A stretch of DNA of 64,000 bases, from contig NZ_LUUG01000070.1 in the NCBI RefSeq assembly GCF_001644035.1, positions 50,850 to 114,849 on the forward strand, given 5' to 3'. This document shows positions 1 to 9,685 of this stretch, in pieces. How positions within the stretch are numbered: the stretch's first letter is position 1; every line of letters begins with the position of its first letter. The notes beneath the pieces were generated by a model. It saw only the letters and a program-made list of their open reading frames with translations, had not been told where the DNA came from and searched no databases. The position numbers and the translations under genes were made by a program. This DNA comes from Methylomonas methanica (GTDB lineage Bacteria; Pseudomonadota; Gammaproteobacteria; Methylococcales; Methylomonadaceae).

Positions 1-1641
1 ACGTTCGAACAAACCCTCTGCTACAGCCGCCTCCGCAATCTCTTCATCGCGAGCCTCGTTAATAGCATCACTAGGAATATAGCCGAGTGCCATCTTCACT
101 TTTAGCGCCGTCCAATTTTCGATGATCGAGAATATTTTGTCAGGAGCCCTATTGGAACAACGAGTATGAATTTTTTTTACGGTTTTGCGAACATACTCTG
201 CGAGAATCTCTCGAACTCGAATCCGATTGCTTTCTGATGTTCCATGTGCCTCCACCATGATTTTAAACACAATGGGATGACGAAGTTCAGCGAAAGGGAT
301 ATCTTGTGGGAGTCCGTACCGCGCTCTCAATTCATCGAATTCACTCCTATTAAAACTCTCCAAGCGAATATGAGACACCTCGTAAGGTGGTTTCTCATCC
401 TGAACTTCTGAGAAAGGGTGATAAAGTGAACGTTTGAGTAAGTCGGGTAGATGGTCGAATATGTCGAGGTGCTCGGTACGTGTAGTCAGGAGAAGCTTCC
501 AATTTTTGGATTTAAGCAGCGCGATGAATACGGGTAATTCCTGTGAAATGAAATTCGGCCATTCATCCTTGCGCAGTGTTAATTCATTCAGACCATCAAT
601 AACCAGGAGGGGGTAAGGCGGTTGAAAGGGCTGGAACTCATTGAGCGTATTGGTATCGGATAGCCCAAGTGCATGTGCTAAAGCTTCTTGGAGAGGATGC
701 TTGTTTACGATAAATTGTGTGGCGCGCAAGTACATGATCGGCCGGTTCCATCGGATGCGGCGGAGCATATAGGCTATGCTGGCACTCTTTCCGACACCTG
801 AAGCCCCGGCAAGTATCGAAACAATTGCTTCGCTTTTAAGAAAATTATCTATAGCGGATTGCAATGATGGTCTGCTGATGGCATAAGTGCGTTCATAGAC
901 CCCCGTAATTGCTAAGCTCTGGACAGCGTTACGAGTGGCTTGCCAACTTCTTAAGGTTACGCCGCGTCTGTTTGGAAGCCGCCCGAGGCGTGTGGCGTTC
1001 TCCATTGCCCCATAGACCGCTTGAGAGATAGATTGAGCCTTACTTAGTGGTTCATTTTGTAGCGTAACCAGAGGCACAAAAAAAGCATAGCTGATCTCAT
1101 CCGCTCCAGCACATGCAACCCCAACGACTGAGTCGTCTCTCTCCGATACCACGGGGGCTCCGCTTATTCCTCCTTCAATTTTTAGGCCGCTATGAGTCCA
1201 TACCTTGTCGATTGTTGTAATCTCGTAGTCAATTTCGTAATTGACCGCGCTCAGGCTAACTGAAGAGAACTCTGCACGTAGAGGCGCGACAATACCATCT
1301 TTGAGATGAAGCATGTGAAAAATGGCTACAGGACCTACACTCCAAGGGGCAGAGATCGCCACTGGTTTTAATCTTCGGTCATCAGGCAATTCTGCTATAA
1401 GCAATGCCAAATCGCGCGACGGCGCTTCGTCTAATATATGTGCTTCAAACTCCACACCCTCACGGACAGAAAGCAGGATTTTCGACACATTACCTCGCTC
1501 TCCCGTGACAACGTGACGCGCAGTTAGAAAGAGCCCTTTACTATCGATGAGAAACGCAGTGCCATGTTTTGAACCACAATCAACACGGACGACGGAACGG
1601 CGAAAGCGTAATGAACATGGTGGTGCGGTTTTCGGTGGCAC
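1..1641 (-). CDS. Trypsin-like protease fused to STAND-type P-loop NTPase (C-terminus outside window)
   Basis: An open frame of 547 codons runs from a GTG at 1641 to the left edge without a stop, so the C-terminus is missing. The start is supported by GGAGAG six bases upstream and an in-frame TGA a little further up. Residues about 20-190 form a chymotrypsin-fold protease with a full triad: His43 in TARHVV, Asp77 in SRDLALL, Ser160 in GGISGAPV. After a linker comes a P-loop NTPase: Walker A GASGVGKS (279-286) and Walker B LLVIDGLNE with Asp349, the style of STAND/NACHT ATPases. Trypsin-STAND proteins next to Trypco1 proteins are known from comparative genomics as likely bacterial conflict (defence) proteins; the likely model is that the NTPase senses a threat and releases protease activity. 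Any C-terminal sensor repeats would lie outside the window. Function is inferred. Confidence 0.85.
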   Translation of the reverse strand, partial: MPPKTAPPCSLRFRRSVVRVDCGSKHGTAFLIDSKGLFLTARHVVTGERGNVSKILLSVREGVEFEAHILDEAPSRDLALLIAELPDDRRLKPVAISAPWSVGPVAIFHMLHLKDGIVAPLRAEFSSVSLSAVNYEIDYEITTIDKVWTHSGLKIEGGISGAPVVSERDDSVVGVACAGADEISYAFFVPLVTLQNEPLSKAQSISQAVYGAMENATRLGRLPNRRGVTLRSWQATRNAVQSLAITGVYERTYAISRPSLQSAIDNFLKSEAIVSILAGASGVGKSASIAYMLRRIRWNRPIMYLRATQFIVNKHPLQEALAHALGLSDTNTLNEFQPFQPPYPLLVIDGLNELTLRKDEWPNFISQELPVFIALLKSKNWKLLLTTRTEHLDIFDHLPDLLKRSLYHPFSEVQDEKPPYEVSHIRLESFNRSEFDELRARYGLPQDIPFAELRHPIVFKIMVEAHGTSESNRIRVREILAEYVRKTVKKIHTRCSNRAPDKIFSIIENWTALKVKMALGYIPSDAINEARDEEIAEAAVAEGLFER

Positions 1642-1665
1642 GAAACACTCTCCGATTCAGAATGT

Positions 1666-1980
1666 CTACTTTTTCTTAGGTTTCATTGTAGCTGTGACCG
1701 TAATTGCTGCTTCAGCTTTAGAATTAACGAACAAAAATCCAGTTTGGCCTTCGAGTTTTATACCCAAGGCAATTTCTACGGACTCGATATCTGGTGATAT
1801 CAAGTTCTTTGAAAATATTTCGACTAATTTGCCAGTAGCCGTGGCAGCCTCTTCTAATGTGGATGCGGCCTTTGCAAGAAGTGTAGGTTTACCATCGTCG
1901 CTCTTCCCCTGAACCAACGCACCTTTAGGTGCTTCGAAACGAATCTTTACGGTATCCACATCAAATTCTACGACGTTCAT
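1666..1980 (-). CDS. Trypco1 / CU044_2847-type small protein
   Basis: A protein of 104 residues starting at MNVVEF, with GGAG at good spacing before the ATG at 1980; a TTG four codons upstream overlaps that Shine-Dalgarno and is less likely. It has an N-terminal beta-rich part, a helical ASTLEEAATATGKLVEIF segment, and the ending ESVEIALGIKLEGQTG followed by a strand and KPKKK. This matches the trypsin-co-occurring domain 1 family, whose members typically end in a 'vEfGlklsgeaG' strand. Its stop lies 24 bases before the GTG of the trypsin-STAND gene, so the two form an operon. By family, Trypco1 is thought to act with the protease, perhaps as partner, substrate or regulator; the actual role is unknown. 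Confidence 0.8.
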   Translation of the reverse strand: MNVVEFDVDTVKIRFEAPKGALVQGKSDDGKPTLLAKAASTLEEAATATGKLVEIFSKNLISPDIESVEIALGIKLEGQTGFLFVNSKAEAAITVTATMKPKKK

Positions 1981-2338
1981 TGTTAGCTCCAAATTTAAGA
2001 CGAAATTAAAAATTTAATATTTCTCGAGAAATATTATGAGGATAGAAAAAAGACCGTAATAGTGGGCATGAACCAAACCGTATCGTTCAAATAACTCCTC
2101 TAAAACCCATAACACATACAAATTGGCAACCTCGATTAGCAGATACAAAGCTCAATGTAGTCATTCTAAATAGAAAAAATCCAAGCTACAAATCACTCTG
2201 TTCAGCTAATCTTGATCCTTGCTAAGTAGAAGGCCAAAATTGTTTTAACAAAAGCTAGTTAGGAGAATCGCCTTGCTGTAACAGCCTAACTTAGTTAACT
2301 ATATATTTACCAGCAACTGCTCCACTATACGAAAATTT

Positions 2339-2375
<37 letters not shown>

Positions 2376-2673
2376 CCTACGTATTTCTTTTCGTATATCA
2401 TCGGTAGTAAAGCAATTATGACTGGTAATGATCTAATTGCCGACATTGAATCTAAACAAGTGGCTGACGGCAACGGGTCGGAATTTGCCCGTCAAAATCG
2501 TCAGATGGCTTTGGGTCTATCGAGCCATGGCAGTTTGAATGTCCCATGAGCGGGACAGAGTATCAACTCCCGTGCCGAACCTTGGTCAATTCATATTGCG
2601 GCAATGGAAAGCATTCCAGGAAGGCTGAATAATCCTCCCAATATTTAAAGATAAAGCCCGCCATTTTGTTTGA

Positions 2674-2706
2674 CGTAATTGCCAACAACTAAAGTTGGCA
2701 ATTACG
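2674..2706. terminator. Perfect 13-bp inverted repeat downstream of pntB
   Basis: CGTAATTGCCAAC and its exact reverse complement are separated by a 7-base loop, 22 bases beyond the pntB stop. The position suits a pntB terminator, but no U-tract follows on either strand. It could instead be a protein-binding or RNA-stabilising hairpin. Confidence 0.4.
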
Positions 2707-2727
2707 GGTCGATAAGTTACCTCAGAT

Positions 2728-4116
2728 TTAGCCCTGCCAAGCCTTCAACAATCCCTGCAATTTGTCGTTGGCATCGCCGAACAGCATGCGGGTGTTTTCA
2801 TGCACGAACAGCGGGTTGCCGACGCCGGCGTAACCGGAGGCCATCGAGCGTTTCAGGACGATGGTGGTGGCGCCTTTCCAACATTCCAGGACCGGCATGC
2901 CGGCTATCGGGCTGTTGGGGTCGTCTAAGGCTGATGGATTGACGATGTCGTTGGCGCCTATGACGATGGAGACATCGACATGCGGGAAGTCTTCGTTGAT
3001 TTCGTCCATTTCAAAGACGATGTCATACGGGACTTTTGCTTCCGCCAGCAACACGTTCATATGGCCCGGCATCCGCCCGGCAACAGGATGAATCGCAAAA
3101 CGGACTTTTTTGCCGTGGCTGGTCAGATATTTGGTGATTTCATTGACCGTATGCTGAGCTTGCGCCACCGCCATGCCGTAGCCCGGGATAATCACAATTT
3201 CTTTGGCGTCGCGCAGTAATTGTGCGGTTTCTTCGACTTCAATGGGCTGCACGTCGCCGACCACTTCCGCCGCTTCACCGCCCGCACTGCCAAAACCGCC
3301 GGCAATGACGCTGAGAAAGTGCCGATTCATCGCCCGGCACATGATGTAACTCAGAATCGCCCCGCTGGAGCCCACCAAGGCGCCGGTGACGATCAGCAAG
3401 TCGTTGCTGAGCATGAAGCCGGTAGCGGCTGCGGCCCAGCCGGAATAGCTGTTCAACATCGATACCACCACCGGCATATCGGCGCCGCCGATGGCCATCA
3501 CCATGTGTACGCCAAATACCAGGGCGATAACGGTCATAATCGCCAACGGAATCATTCCGCCACCGCTTTCAGCCGCACTCAAAAAGCTGCCGCCCAAGAT
3601 CACGGTGGCGACCAACATGGCCAGATTCAACCAATGCCGCGCCGGCAGCAAGATCGGTTTGCCGCTGATGCGACCGCAGAGCTTGCCGAAGGCGATGACC
3701 GAGCCGGAAAATGTCACCGCACCGATAAATATACCGATGTAGGTTTCTACTTCGTGGATGGTTTTTTCGGCGCCGACCAAGCTATTGGAATGATCCATGG
3801 CGTTGGCGTAACCGACCAACACTGCTGCCATACCGACCAAGCTGTGCATTAACGCCACCAACTCCGGCATTTGCGTCATTTCCACCTTGGCGGCGGCTTT
3901 AGTACCGATGAAGCCGCCGATCAGCAGGGCAATCGTGAGTATCACGTAGGCGGTCACACTGCCGCCGAATACCGTGGCGATAATCGCAATCGCCATACCG
4001 GTCATCCCGTAATAGTTGCCTTGGCGGGCCGTGTCTTGCTTGCTCAGGCCGCTGAGGCTGAGTATGAATAGAATCGAGGCCGCAATGTACGCCATTGTAA
4101 CTAGACCGTTTGACAT
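2728..4116 (-). CDS. pntB: NAD(P) transhydrogenase subunit beta
   Basis: Membrane-bound proton-translocating transhydrogenase, beta subunit (hydride transfer between NADH and NADP+ driven by the proton gradient). The protein from [10 protein letters not shown] is 462 residues, the same length as E. coli PntB. The N-terminal two thirds is a series of membrane segments; the last about 180 residues are the NADP-binding domain III with the [10 protein letters not shown] nucleotide loop. The frame opens ten codons further up (4146), but that start overlaps the pntA stop, while ATG 4116 has AAGGAG just before it. It lies 10 bases behind pntA. It probably supplies NADPH or balances NADH in C1 metabolism (inference). 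Confidence 0.95.
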   Translation of the reverse strand: MSNGLVTMAYIAASILFILSLSGLSKQDTARQGNYYGMTGMAIAIIATVFGGSVTAYVILTIALLIGGFIGTKAAAKVEMTQMPELVALMHSLVGMAAVLVGYANAMDHSNSLVGAEKTIHEVETYIGIFIGAVTFSGSVIAFGKLCGRISGKPILLPARHWLNLAMLVATVILGGSFLSAAESGGGMIPLAIMTVIALVFGVHMVMAIGGADMPVVVSMLNSYSGWAAAATGFMLSNDLLIVTGALVGSSGAILSYIMCRAMNRHFLSVIAGGFGSAGGEAAEVVGDVQPIEVEETAQLLRDAKEIVIIPGYGMAVAQAQHTVNEITKYLTSHGKKVRFAIHPVAGRMPGHMNVLLAEAKVPYDIVFEMDEINEDFPHVDVSIVIGANDIVNPSALDDPNSPIAGMPVLECWKGATTIVLKRSMASGYAGVGNPLFVHENTRMLFGDANDKLQGLLKAWQG

Positions 4117-4126
4117 GTAGCTCTCC

Positions 4127-5683
4127 TTATTTTCTAAACATTTCAAGCATGCGGCGCGTCACCAGGAAGCCGCCGGCAATATTGATGGATGCGATCAGAA
4201 TGGCCACCGCCGACAAAATGCCGATTGTCGATTCAGCTGAGGACACCTGCACCAAGGCACCGATCACGATAATGCCACTGATGGCGTTGGTTACGCTCAT
4301 TAATGGCGTATGTAGCGACGGTGAGACGTTCCAAATCACCTGGTAGCCGACAAAGCAAGCCAACACAAATACTGTGAAGTGCGATAAAAACGAGGTAGGT
4401 GCCGTCGCGCCTACCGCAAAGAACACCAGAGCAGCCAATGCAATCGGCAGCCATTGTTTAACCGGTTCCGGTAACAGAGATTTGGTTTCGGTGATAGCAG
4501 CCGTTTCGGTCGCCGCAGCTTGTTTGGGTGCGGCGGACAGTTTAGGCGGGGGTGGCGGCCAGGTGATGTTGCCTTCCTTAATTACCGTGGCGCCGCGAAT
4601 CACCTCGTCTTCCATATTGATGACGGTGTTGCCGTCTTTGCCGGGGGTCAGGTCGGTGAGAAGATGCCGCAGGTTGGTGGCGTAAAGCTGGCTGGATTGA
4701 TTGGCCAAGCGGCTGGGCAAATTGGTGTAACCGATGATGGTCACATCGTGTTTGACCACTACCTGATTTTTCTCGGTCAAGGCACAGTTACCGCCTTGTT
4801 CGGCGGCCAAATCCACGATGACGCTGCCGGGTTTCATCGAAGCCACCATCTCGGCGGTAATCAGTTCCGGTGCGGGTTTGCCGGGGATCAAGGCGGTGGT
4901 GAGGATAATGTCCACTTCCTTGGCTTGTTGGGCAAACAAGGCCATCTCGGCTTCGATGAATTCTTTGGACATGGTTTTGGCATAACCGCCGCTACCGGAA
5001 CCGTCTTCCTGAAAATCCAGCATCAGAAACTCGGCGTCCATACTTTCGATTTGTTCTTTTACTTCCGGACGGGTGTCGAAGGCGCGGACAATGGCACCCA
5101 TGCCTTTTGCGGCGCCGATGGCAGCCAGACCGGCGACGCCGGCACCGATCACCAACACTTTGGCGGGAGGGATTTTACCGGCAGCGGTGATCTGACCGGT
5201 GAAGAAGCGGCCGAAATGTTGGGCGGCTTCCACTATCGCCCGATAGCCGGCGATGTTGGCCATGGAGCTGAGTGCGTCCATCTTTTGCGCGCGGGACATA
5301 CGCGGCACGCTGTCCATCGCCAGCACTGAGACTTTTTTTGCTGCGAGCTTTTGCATCAGCGCTTCGTTTTGCGCCGGCCAGATAAAGCTGATCAATTGCT
5401 GGCCTTCGCGCAGCAAATCGACTTCGTCGATAGCCAATTGCGGATGAAACTCGGGGGCCCGGACTTTCATGACGATGTCGCTGTTTTGCCATAGTTCCTG
5501 TGCCGAGGCGACGACTTGTACACCTGCCGCGCGATAAGCATCATCGGAAATATTGGCATTGTCGCCGGCACCGCTTTCCACCAGTACTTTAAAACCCAGT
5601 TTGATGATTTTTTCCGCGGCGTCTGGCGTGGTAGCGACGCGCTTTTCGCCGTCGTGAACTTCTTTGGGAACACCGATTTTCAT
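4127..5683 (-). CDS. pntA: NAD(P) transhydrogenase subunit alpha
   Basis: Alpha subunit of 518 residues, in the single-polypeptide alpha form known from E. coli. The N-terminal about 380 residues are the NAD(H)-binding domain I, including the [17 protein letters not shown] dinucleotide fold and the RPEVKEQ region. A proline-rich linker (WPPPPPK) leads to C-terminal membrane helices. The start ATG has TAGGAGA at good spacing. First gene of pntAB and divergent from the GGDEF gene. Confidence 0.95.
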   Translation of the reverse strand: MKIGVPKEVHDGEKRVATTPDAAEKIIKLGFKVLVESGAGDNANISDDAYRAAGVQVVASAQELWQNSDIVMKVRAPEFHPQLAIDEVDLLREGQQLISFIWPAQNEALMQKLAAKKVSVLAMDSVPRMSRAQKMDALSSMANIAGYRAIVEAAQHFGRFFTGQITAAGKIPPAKVLVIGAGVAGLAAIGAAKGMGAIVRAFDTRPEVKEQIESMDAEFLMLDFQEDGSGSGGYAKTMSKEFIEAEMALFAQQAKEVDIILTTALIPGKPAPELITAEMVASMKPGSVIVDLAAEQGGNCALTEKNQVVVKHDVTIIGYTNLPSRLANQSSQLYATNLRHLLTDLTPGKDGNTVINMEDEVIRGATVIKEGNITWPPPPPKLSAAPKQAAATETAAITETKSLLPEPVKQWLPIALAALVFFAVGATAPTSFLSHFTVFVLACFVGYQVIWNVSPSLHTPLMSVTNAISGIIVIGALVQVSSAESTIGILSAVAILIASINIAGGFLVTRRMLEMFRK

Positions 5684-5841
5684 GATTTCTCCTAAGGTTT
5701 GGAGGGAAAGAACGGATTGTTATTAGGCCGAAAAGCCAGCGGGCGAGGATAGGGGATTGAACCGGTTTTATCAATTGTTTTCTGTGGGCGTGGCGAATTA
5801 CGCTAAAATCCGAGGGTCTGCTCAAGCCAACTAGAAGAACA

Positions 5842-6768
5842 ATGAAGATATTGGTGGTCGATGATAGCAAAATGATCAGGCAACTGGTCACCGAATGTCT
5901 AAAGGACATGGGGCATGAGTTGGCTTATGCCGAGAATGGCGCCGAATCGCTCCAGTATATCGCCGACCATGATGTGGACTTGATTCTAATGGATGTGGAA
6001 ATGCCGTTTCTAAGCGGTTTCGAAGCCACCAAAGCGATCCGCGAGTTAAAGAAAGCCGATTGGTTTCCGATTATTTTTTTAACCATGCATGATGACGACA
6101 AATCGTTCGTTAACGGTATTTTGGCCGGCGGCGATGCCTATCTGCCTAAACCGCTGAATCCTACCCGTTTGCGGCTGACAGTGATCGCGATGGAGCGGAT
6201 TTATGTCATGCGGCAAAAGCTGCAAACAACCCAACTGGAATTGCAGGCCGCCAATCTGGAATTGGAGCGCTTGTCATTGCGCGATCAATTAACCGGCTTG
6301 GGCAATCGCCGCCATTTCGATAGTAATCTTGCCATGCAGTTTGCGCTGTCCCGCCGCAATAAATCGCCATTGTCTTTGATCATTTGCGATATCGATTTCT
6401 TTAAAAACTACAACGATTCCTTAGGTCATCCACAAGGCGACGTTTGTTTGATTGAGGTGGCCAAAGTTATGAGGGCACAGTTGGAACGCAATAGCGATCT
6501 AGTTTGCCGCTATGGTGGCGAGGAGTTTGTAGCGATCTTGCCCGACACGCCTTTACAGGATGCTCGTGCATTAGCCGAAACTATTCGCCGGCAGGTTTTT
6601 GAAACAAATATTGCCGTTGAGGAGACGGAAGCGCGGCGCGTTAGTTTGAGTTTGGGTGTTGCTACCTATGTTGGTCAGTACAAAACCGAACGGGAAATGC
6701 TAGAAGCGGCCGATGCCGCCTTGTACAAGGCCAAACATAATGGCCGGAACCGGGTGGAAATAACTTAA
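5842..6768 (+). CDS. Response regulator with GGDEF diguanylate cyclase domain
   Basis: A 308-residue two-domain protein. Residues 1-120 are a receiver domain with the acidic pair Asp7/Asp8, phospho-acceptor Asp51 (LILMDVEMP) and a KP motif near 105. A short coiled linker follows, then a GGDEF domain with the active-site motif GGEEF (225-229) and an intact inhibitory I-site RNSD (216-219). It should make cyclic di-GMP when phosphorylated, with product inhibition (WspR/PleD-like logic). No cognate kinase is nearby. The next gene starts three bases after its stop, so it is probably co-transcribed with the pterin genes. Confidence 0.93.
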   Translation: MKILVVDDSKMIRQLVTECLKDMGHELAYAENGAESLQYIADHDVDLILMDVEMPFLSGFEATKAIRELKKADWFPIIFLTMHDDDKSFVNGILAGGDAYLPKPLNPTRLRLTVIAMERIYVMRQKLQTTQLELQAANLELERLSLRDQLTGLGNRRHFDSNLAMQFALSRRNKSPLSLIICDIDFFKNYNDSLGHPQGDVCLIEVAKVMRAQLERNSDLVCRYGGEEFVAILPDTPLQDARALAETIRRQVFETNIAVEETEARRVSLSLGVATYVGQYKTEREMLEAADAALYKAKHNGRNRVEIT

Positions 6769-6770
6769 TC

Positions 6771-7697
6771 GTGTATCGAGCCAAAGATTTTATAGAAACT
6801 GCGGAAGGTTTGATTTTCGCGGTAGTTGCCCAGGGCCAGGAAAACGGGAAGGTGTTGTGTTTTCTGCGCTACCTCTGTCTGGAGGGTGTTTGGCGCAAGG
6901 TCGATACCGAGCTGGCGAATCGCTATCTTGAGCAATATTGCCCGCAATATCTGCATTACTCGGCGCTGCTCGATGCGCATTTACATGCCGTGCCGGTTAC
7001 GGCGATTGCCCGGCATTGCCAACCGCAACCAGTCTTGCAACGCTTATTGGCTGACGACCCCGGTGACCCGGTATTAGCCGATTTGCACAAACTGTGCGGC
7101 TTGTTGCGGGACAATGGCTTGGCGCTTAGCCGATTCGGCGTGACCGGTTCGCTACTGGTGGGTATGCAAAAACACAGTTCCGATATTGATTTGGTTTGCT
7201 ACGAGCGCGGCGAGTTTCATCGCGCGCGCAATATCGTCCAGGCCTTGATTGCCGAAGATCGCTGTCAGGCGTTAAACGACGAGGATTGGTTGGAGGCTTA
7301 TAAGCGGCGAGCCTGTGATTTTGCCTTTGACGAATATGTCTGGCACGAACTGCGCAAGTACAACAAGGCCATGATCAATGGGCGCAAATTCGATTTGTCG
7401 CTAACGGTTGCCGACCCGGACGCACAGGACCGCAGCTACCGTAAACTGGGCTTTATCAGTATCGACGCCGAAGTGTGCGATGACCAATTCAGTTTCGATT
7501 ATCCCGCTCGGTTTGTTATTAAACATCCGCAAGTCGATAGCGTGGTGTGTTTTACCGCGACTTATAACGGTCAAGCACAAACCGGGGAACGGGTTCGCGT
7601 GGCCGGGCAGTTAGAAGTCGATCAAGACGGTATCCAGCGCATAGTGGTAGGCTCGAATCGGGAAGCCATAGGCGAATTTATCAAGGTAATCCGTTGA
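6771..7697 (+). CDS. Archaeal-like predicted nucleotidyltransferase
   Basis: A 308-residue protein starting at GTG. The centre holds a minimal nucleotidyltransferase signature: Gly126-Ser127 followed by the Asp138-Ile-Asp140 metal pair (SSDIDLVCYE). The N-terminus (MYRAKDFIETAEGLIFAVV) and overall plan resemble an archaeal family of predicted nucleotidyltransferases. The C-terminal about 70 residues look beta-rich. It overlaps the HAD gene by four bases and sits two genes before beta-RFAP synthase, so a role in H4MPT or related coenzyme synthesis is plausible. No substrate can be read from the sequence. Confidence 0.7.
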   Translation: MYRAKDFIETAEGLIFAVVAQGQENGKVLCFLRYLCLEGVWRKVDTELANRYLEQYCPQYLHYSALLDAHLHAVPVTAIARHCQPQPVLQRLLADDPGDPVLADLHKLCGLLRDNGLALSRFGVTGSLLVGMQKHSSDIDLVCYERGEFHRARNIVQALIAEDRCQALNDEDWLEAYKRRACDFAFDEYVWHELRKYNKAMINGRKFDLSLTVADPDAQDRSYRKLGFISIDAEVCDDQFSFDYPARFVIKHPQVDSVVCFTATYNGQAQTGERVRVAGQLEVDQDGIQRIVVGSNREAIGEFIKVIR

Positions 7698-8371
7698 AAG
7701 GTCGGCGTTGGCGGGCGGTTATCTTTGATATGGACGGTCTGGTTTTGGATAGTGAACCTACCTATGTGCAAGCTTGGCAGGCTGCGGCCGATGAGCTTGG
7801 GTTTACGATGCCGGCCGAATTTTGGGATGGCTTGTCCGGTTGCTCGGGAAAGACAGTTACTCAGCGTTTGCAAAAGCAATGCGGGCTTGGTTTCAATCTG
7901 GAAAAGTTTCAGCAATTAAGTAGCGTTTATTGGCTCGCGCATGTGCAGCAATACGGTATCGCCGTAAAACCCGGTTTTTTTGCCGTGTTGGACGTATTAG
8001 CTCTGCACGGTTTGCCGTTCTGTCTGGCAACGAATAGCCCACTCGCGGCGGCGCAACAGTGCCTGGCCTGGGCCGGATTGACGGATATTTTTTCCTGTAT
8101 TGTTGCCGGCGATACGGTGCGCGCCGCCAAGCCCGCCCCGGATATTTTTTTGCGCGCGTCCGCAGAATTGGCACAGCCGGTTGAAGATTGTTTGGTGCTG
8201 GAAGACTCGCCGACAGGCGTCCGCGCGGCTCTGGCCGCTGGAGCGCCTTGCGTCTTCGTGCCGTCGTTACGACCAGCTGACGCATGGGCCGCCGAACACG
8301 CCGATTTTCTAATGGACGATCTGCACCAAGTGGCCGATTTTATCTCGGCCCGCCAAAATCATCCGCTATAA
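7694..8371 (+). CDS. HAD-superfamily hydrolase (phosphoglucomutase/phosphatase type)
   Basis: A 225-residue HAD protein. Motif I is IFDMDGLVLDSEP with Asp12 as nucleophile and Asp14 as acid/base; motif II is the ATNSPLAA region; motif III/IV is KPAPDIFL with LVLEDSPTGVRAA. A small helical cap sits after motif I, as in beta-phosphoglucomutase/YcjU-type enzymes. The start is a TTG overlapping the previous stop as TTGA, indicating translational coupling. It is likely a small-molecule phosphatase; dephosphorylation of an H4MPT precursor is an attractive guess from position only. Confidence 0.85.
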   Translation: MKGRRWRAVIFDMDGLVLDSEPTYVQAWQAAADELGFTMPAEFWDGLSGCSGKTVTQRLQKQCGLGFNLEKFQQLSSVYWLAHVQQYGIAVKPGFFAVLDVLALHGLPFCLATNSPLAAAQQCLAWAGLTDIFSCIVAGDTVRAAKPAPDIFLRASAELAQPVEDCLVLEDSPTGVRAALAAGAPCVFVPSLRPADAWAAEHADFLMDDLHQVADFISARQNHPL

Positions 8372-8402
8372 TGCCCGCTCCTTACTATTTGACGGAATCC
8401 AG

Positions 8403-9365
8403 GTGGTGAAAGCGCGGTACCAAACAGTCACGGTGATAGCGCCGGCTCGCTTGCATATGGGCTTTATTGATTTAAGCGGGGCGTTGGGGCGGCATTTCGG
8501 TAGCATTGGTTTGGCACTGAACGAAATCAATACCAGGCTCACCATAACCGCAGCGGAAAGCCTGCAAGTTAGCGGCCCGTCAGCTGATCGTGCCCTGAAA
8601 TGTACCCGGCAATTTTGTCAGTTGCTGGGCGTTCCTGATGCACTCAATATCACTATAGAGAATGCCATCCCCGAACATATTGGGTTAGGATCAGGCACGC
8701 AAATGGCTTTGGCTGTCGGTGCTGCGTTGAATGCGTTTTATGGGCTGGGGCTGTCGGTGCGGGAAATAGCGCAGCTCTCCGATCGCGGCGCGCGTTCCGG
8801 TATTGGTATCGGTATCTTTGAAAAAGGCGGCTTGGTAGTGGATGGCGGTCGCGGACCGGATACCAAGACCCCGCCGATTATTGCGCAAATGGCTGTGCCT
8901 GAAGACTGGCGATTTATTTTGGTATTCGATCAACGCGGCCAAGGTTTGCACGGCGAACAGGAAGTCAGCGCTTTTCAGCAATTGCCGCCGTTTCCCCAAG
9001 CACAGGCCGAACGCTTGTGTTACTTGCTGCTGATGCAGGGTTTGCCGGCTCTGGCTGAAGGCGATCTTGATAAGTTCGGCGAAGTCATTACTTCGTTGCA
9101 ACAAGCGGTGGGTGAGCATTTCGCGCCGGTACAAGGCGGGGTATTTACCAGCCCGGATGTCGCGGCAGCGATGACTAGTCTGGCAGGGCAAGGAGCGGTG
9201 GCGATAGGTCAGACTTCGTGGGGGCCGACCGGATTTTGTGCGGTTGCCGATCCGCAACGCGCGGCGGAGCTACTGGCTCGGTTGGAAGCGCAATTCGCCG
9301 CATCGCCGTTGAGTTTTTTGGTGGCCAGCGCTCGAAATCAGACAGCCGAAATTATTGTTAGTTAG
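8403..9365 (+). CDS. mptG: Beta-ribofuranosylaminobenzene 5'-phosphate synthase
   Basis: GHMP-fold protein of 320 residues. Beta-RFAP synthase condenses 4-hydroxybenzoate or 4-aminobenzoate with PRPP, the first committed step of the methanopterin side chain. Visible features are the start RLHMGFIDLSGALGR, the glycine-rich loop PEHIGLGSGTQMALAVG and the later RSGIGIGIFEKGGLVVDGG segment, all typical of this family. In bacteria the gene is a marker of H4MPT-dependent C1 oxidation. Two GTG codons in a row (8403, 8406) could both start it. Last gene of a four-gene operon. Confidence 0.92.
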   Translation: MVKARYQTVTVIAPARLHMGFIDLSGALGRHFGSIGLALNEINTRLTITAAESLQVSGPSADRALKCTRQFCQLLGVPDALNITIENAIPEHIGLGSGTQMALAVGAALNAFYGLGLSVREIAQLSDRGARSGIGIGIFEKGGLVVDGGRGPDTKTPPIIAQMAVPEDWRFILVFDQRGQGLHGEQEVSAFQQLPPFPQAQAERLCYLLLMQGLPALAEGDLDKFGEVITSLQQAVGEHFAPVQGGVFTSPDVAAAMTSLAGQGAVAIGQTSWGPTGFCAVADPQRAAELLARLEAQFAASPLSFLVASARNQTAEIIVS

Positions 9366-9373
9366 CGTTTGCT

Positions 9374-9685
9374 TCAGTCGAGCACATGCTCGGCGCTATC
9401 TTTGCTTTGTCTATTGTCAGTCCATTCGGCGCTGAGTCTATCGCCGCTATTTCCTGTTTTTAATCTAAACGTAAAAAACGGATTTTTGGATATGCTGCCG
9501 GCCATATTGGCGGTTAGAATCAGTTGATCGTTTAGTTTAACCAGCAAATGCTCGATAAAATGCGCCGGAATCAACTCACCGTTGGCATCGCGGTTGCGGC
9601 CGTTTTCCATCGGATGCGAGATCAGCAATTTAACTTCTACGTAGCCGTCGCGCCGTTGGCTTCTGATTTTTATACTGTTAGCCAT
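9374..9685 (-). CDS. soxZ: Sulfur carrier complex protein SoxZ
   Basis: A 103-residue SoxZ. It begins KIRSQRRDGYVEVKLLISHPMENG, of which the VEVKLLISHPME stretch is the family hallmark, and has an Ig-like fold with KNPFFTFR later. SoxZ pairs with SoxY to carry thiosulfate-derived sulfur in the periplasm. Its start follows the SoxY stop with no gap. No soxA, soxX, soxB or soxCD is nearby, so this is a lone soxYZ, as in organisms that use only a partial Sox system. Confidence 0.93.
   Translation of the reverse strand: MANSIKIRSQRRDGYVEVKLLISHPMENGRNRDANGELIPAHFIEHLLVKLNDQLILTANMAGSISKNPFFTFRLKTGNSGDRLSAEWTDNRQSKDSAEHVLD

Noticed and set aside
1547..1912. 121-codon plus-strand frame at the left edge
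   Set aside because: Antisense of the Trypco1 gene, which has a better start, family match and operon partner.
3220..3852. 210-codon open frame opposite pntB
   Set aside because: Exact antisense of a well-supported pntB; composition rich in His, Gln and Arg as expected of a shadow frame.
4520..5329. 269-codon open frame opposite pntA
   Set aside because: Shadow of pntA; no ribosome-binding site or family feature.
8691..9257. 188-codon minus-strand frame opposite beta-RFAP synthase
   Set aside because: Shadow of a conserved gene.
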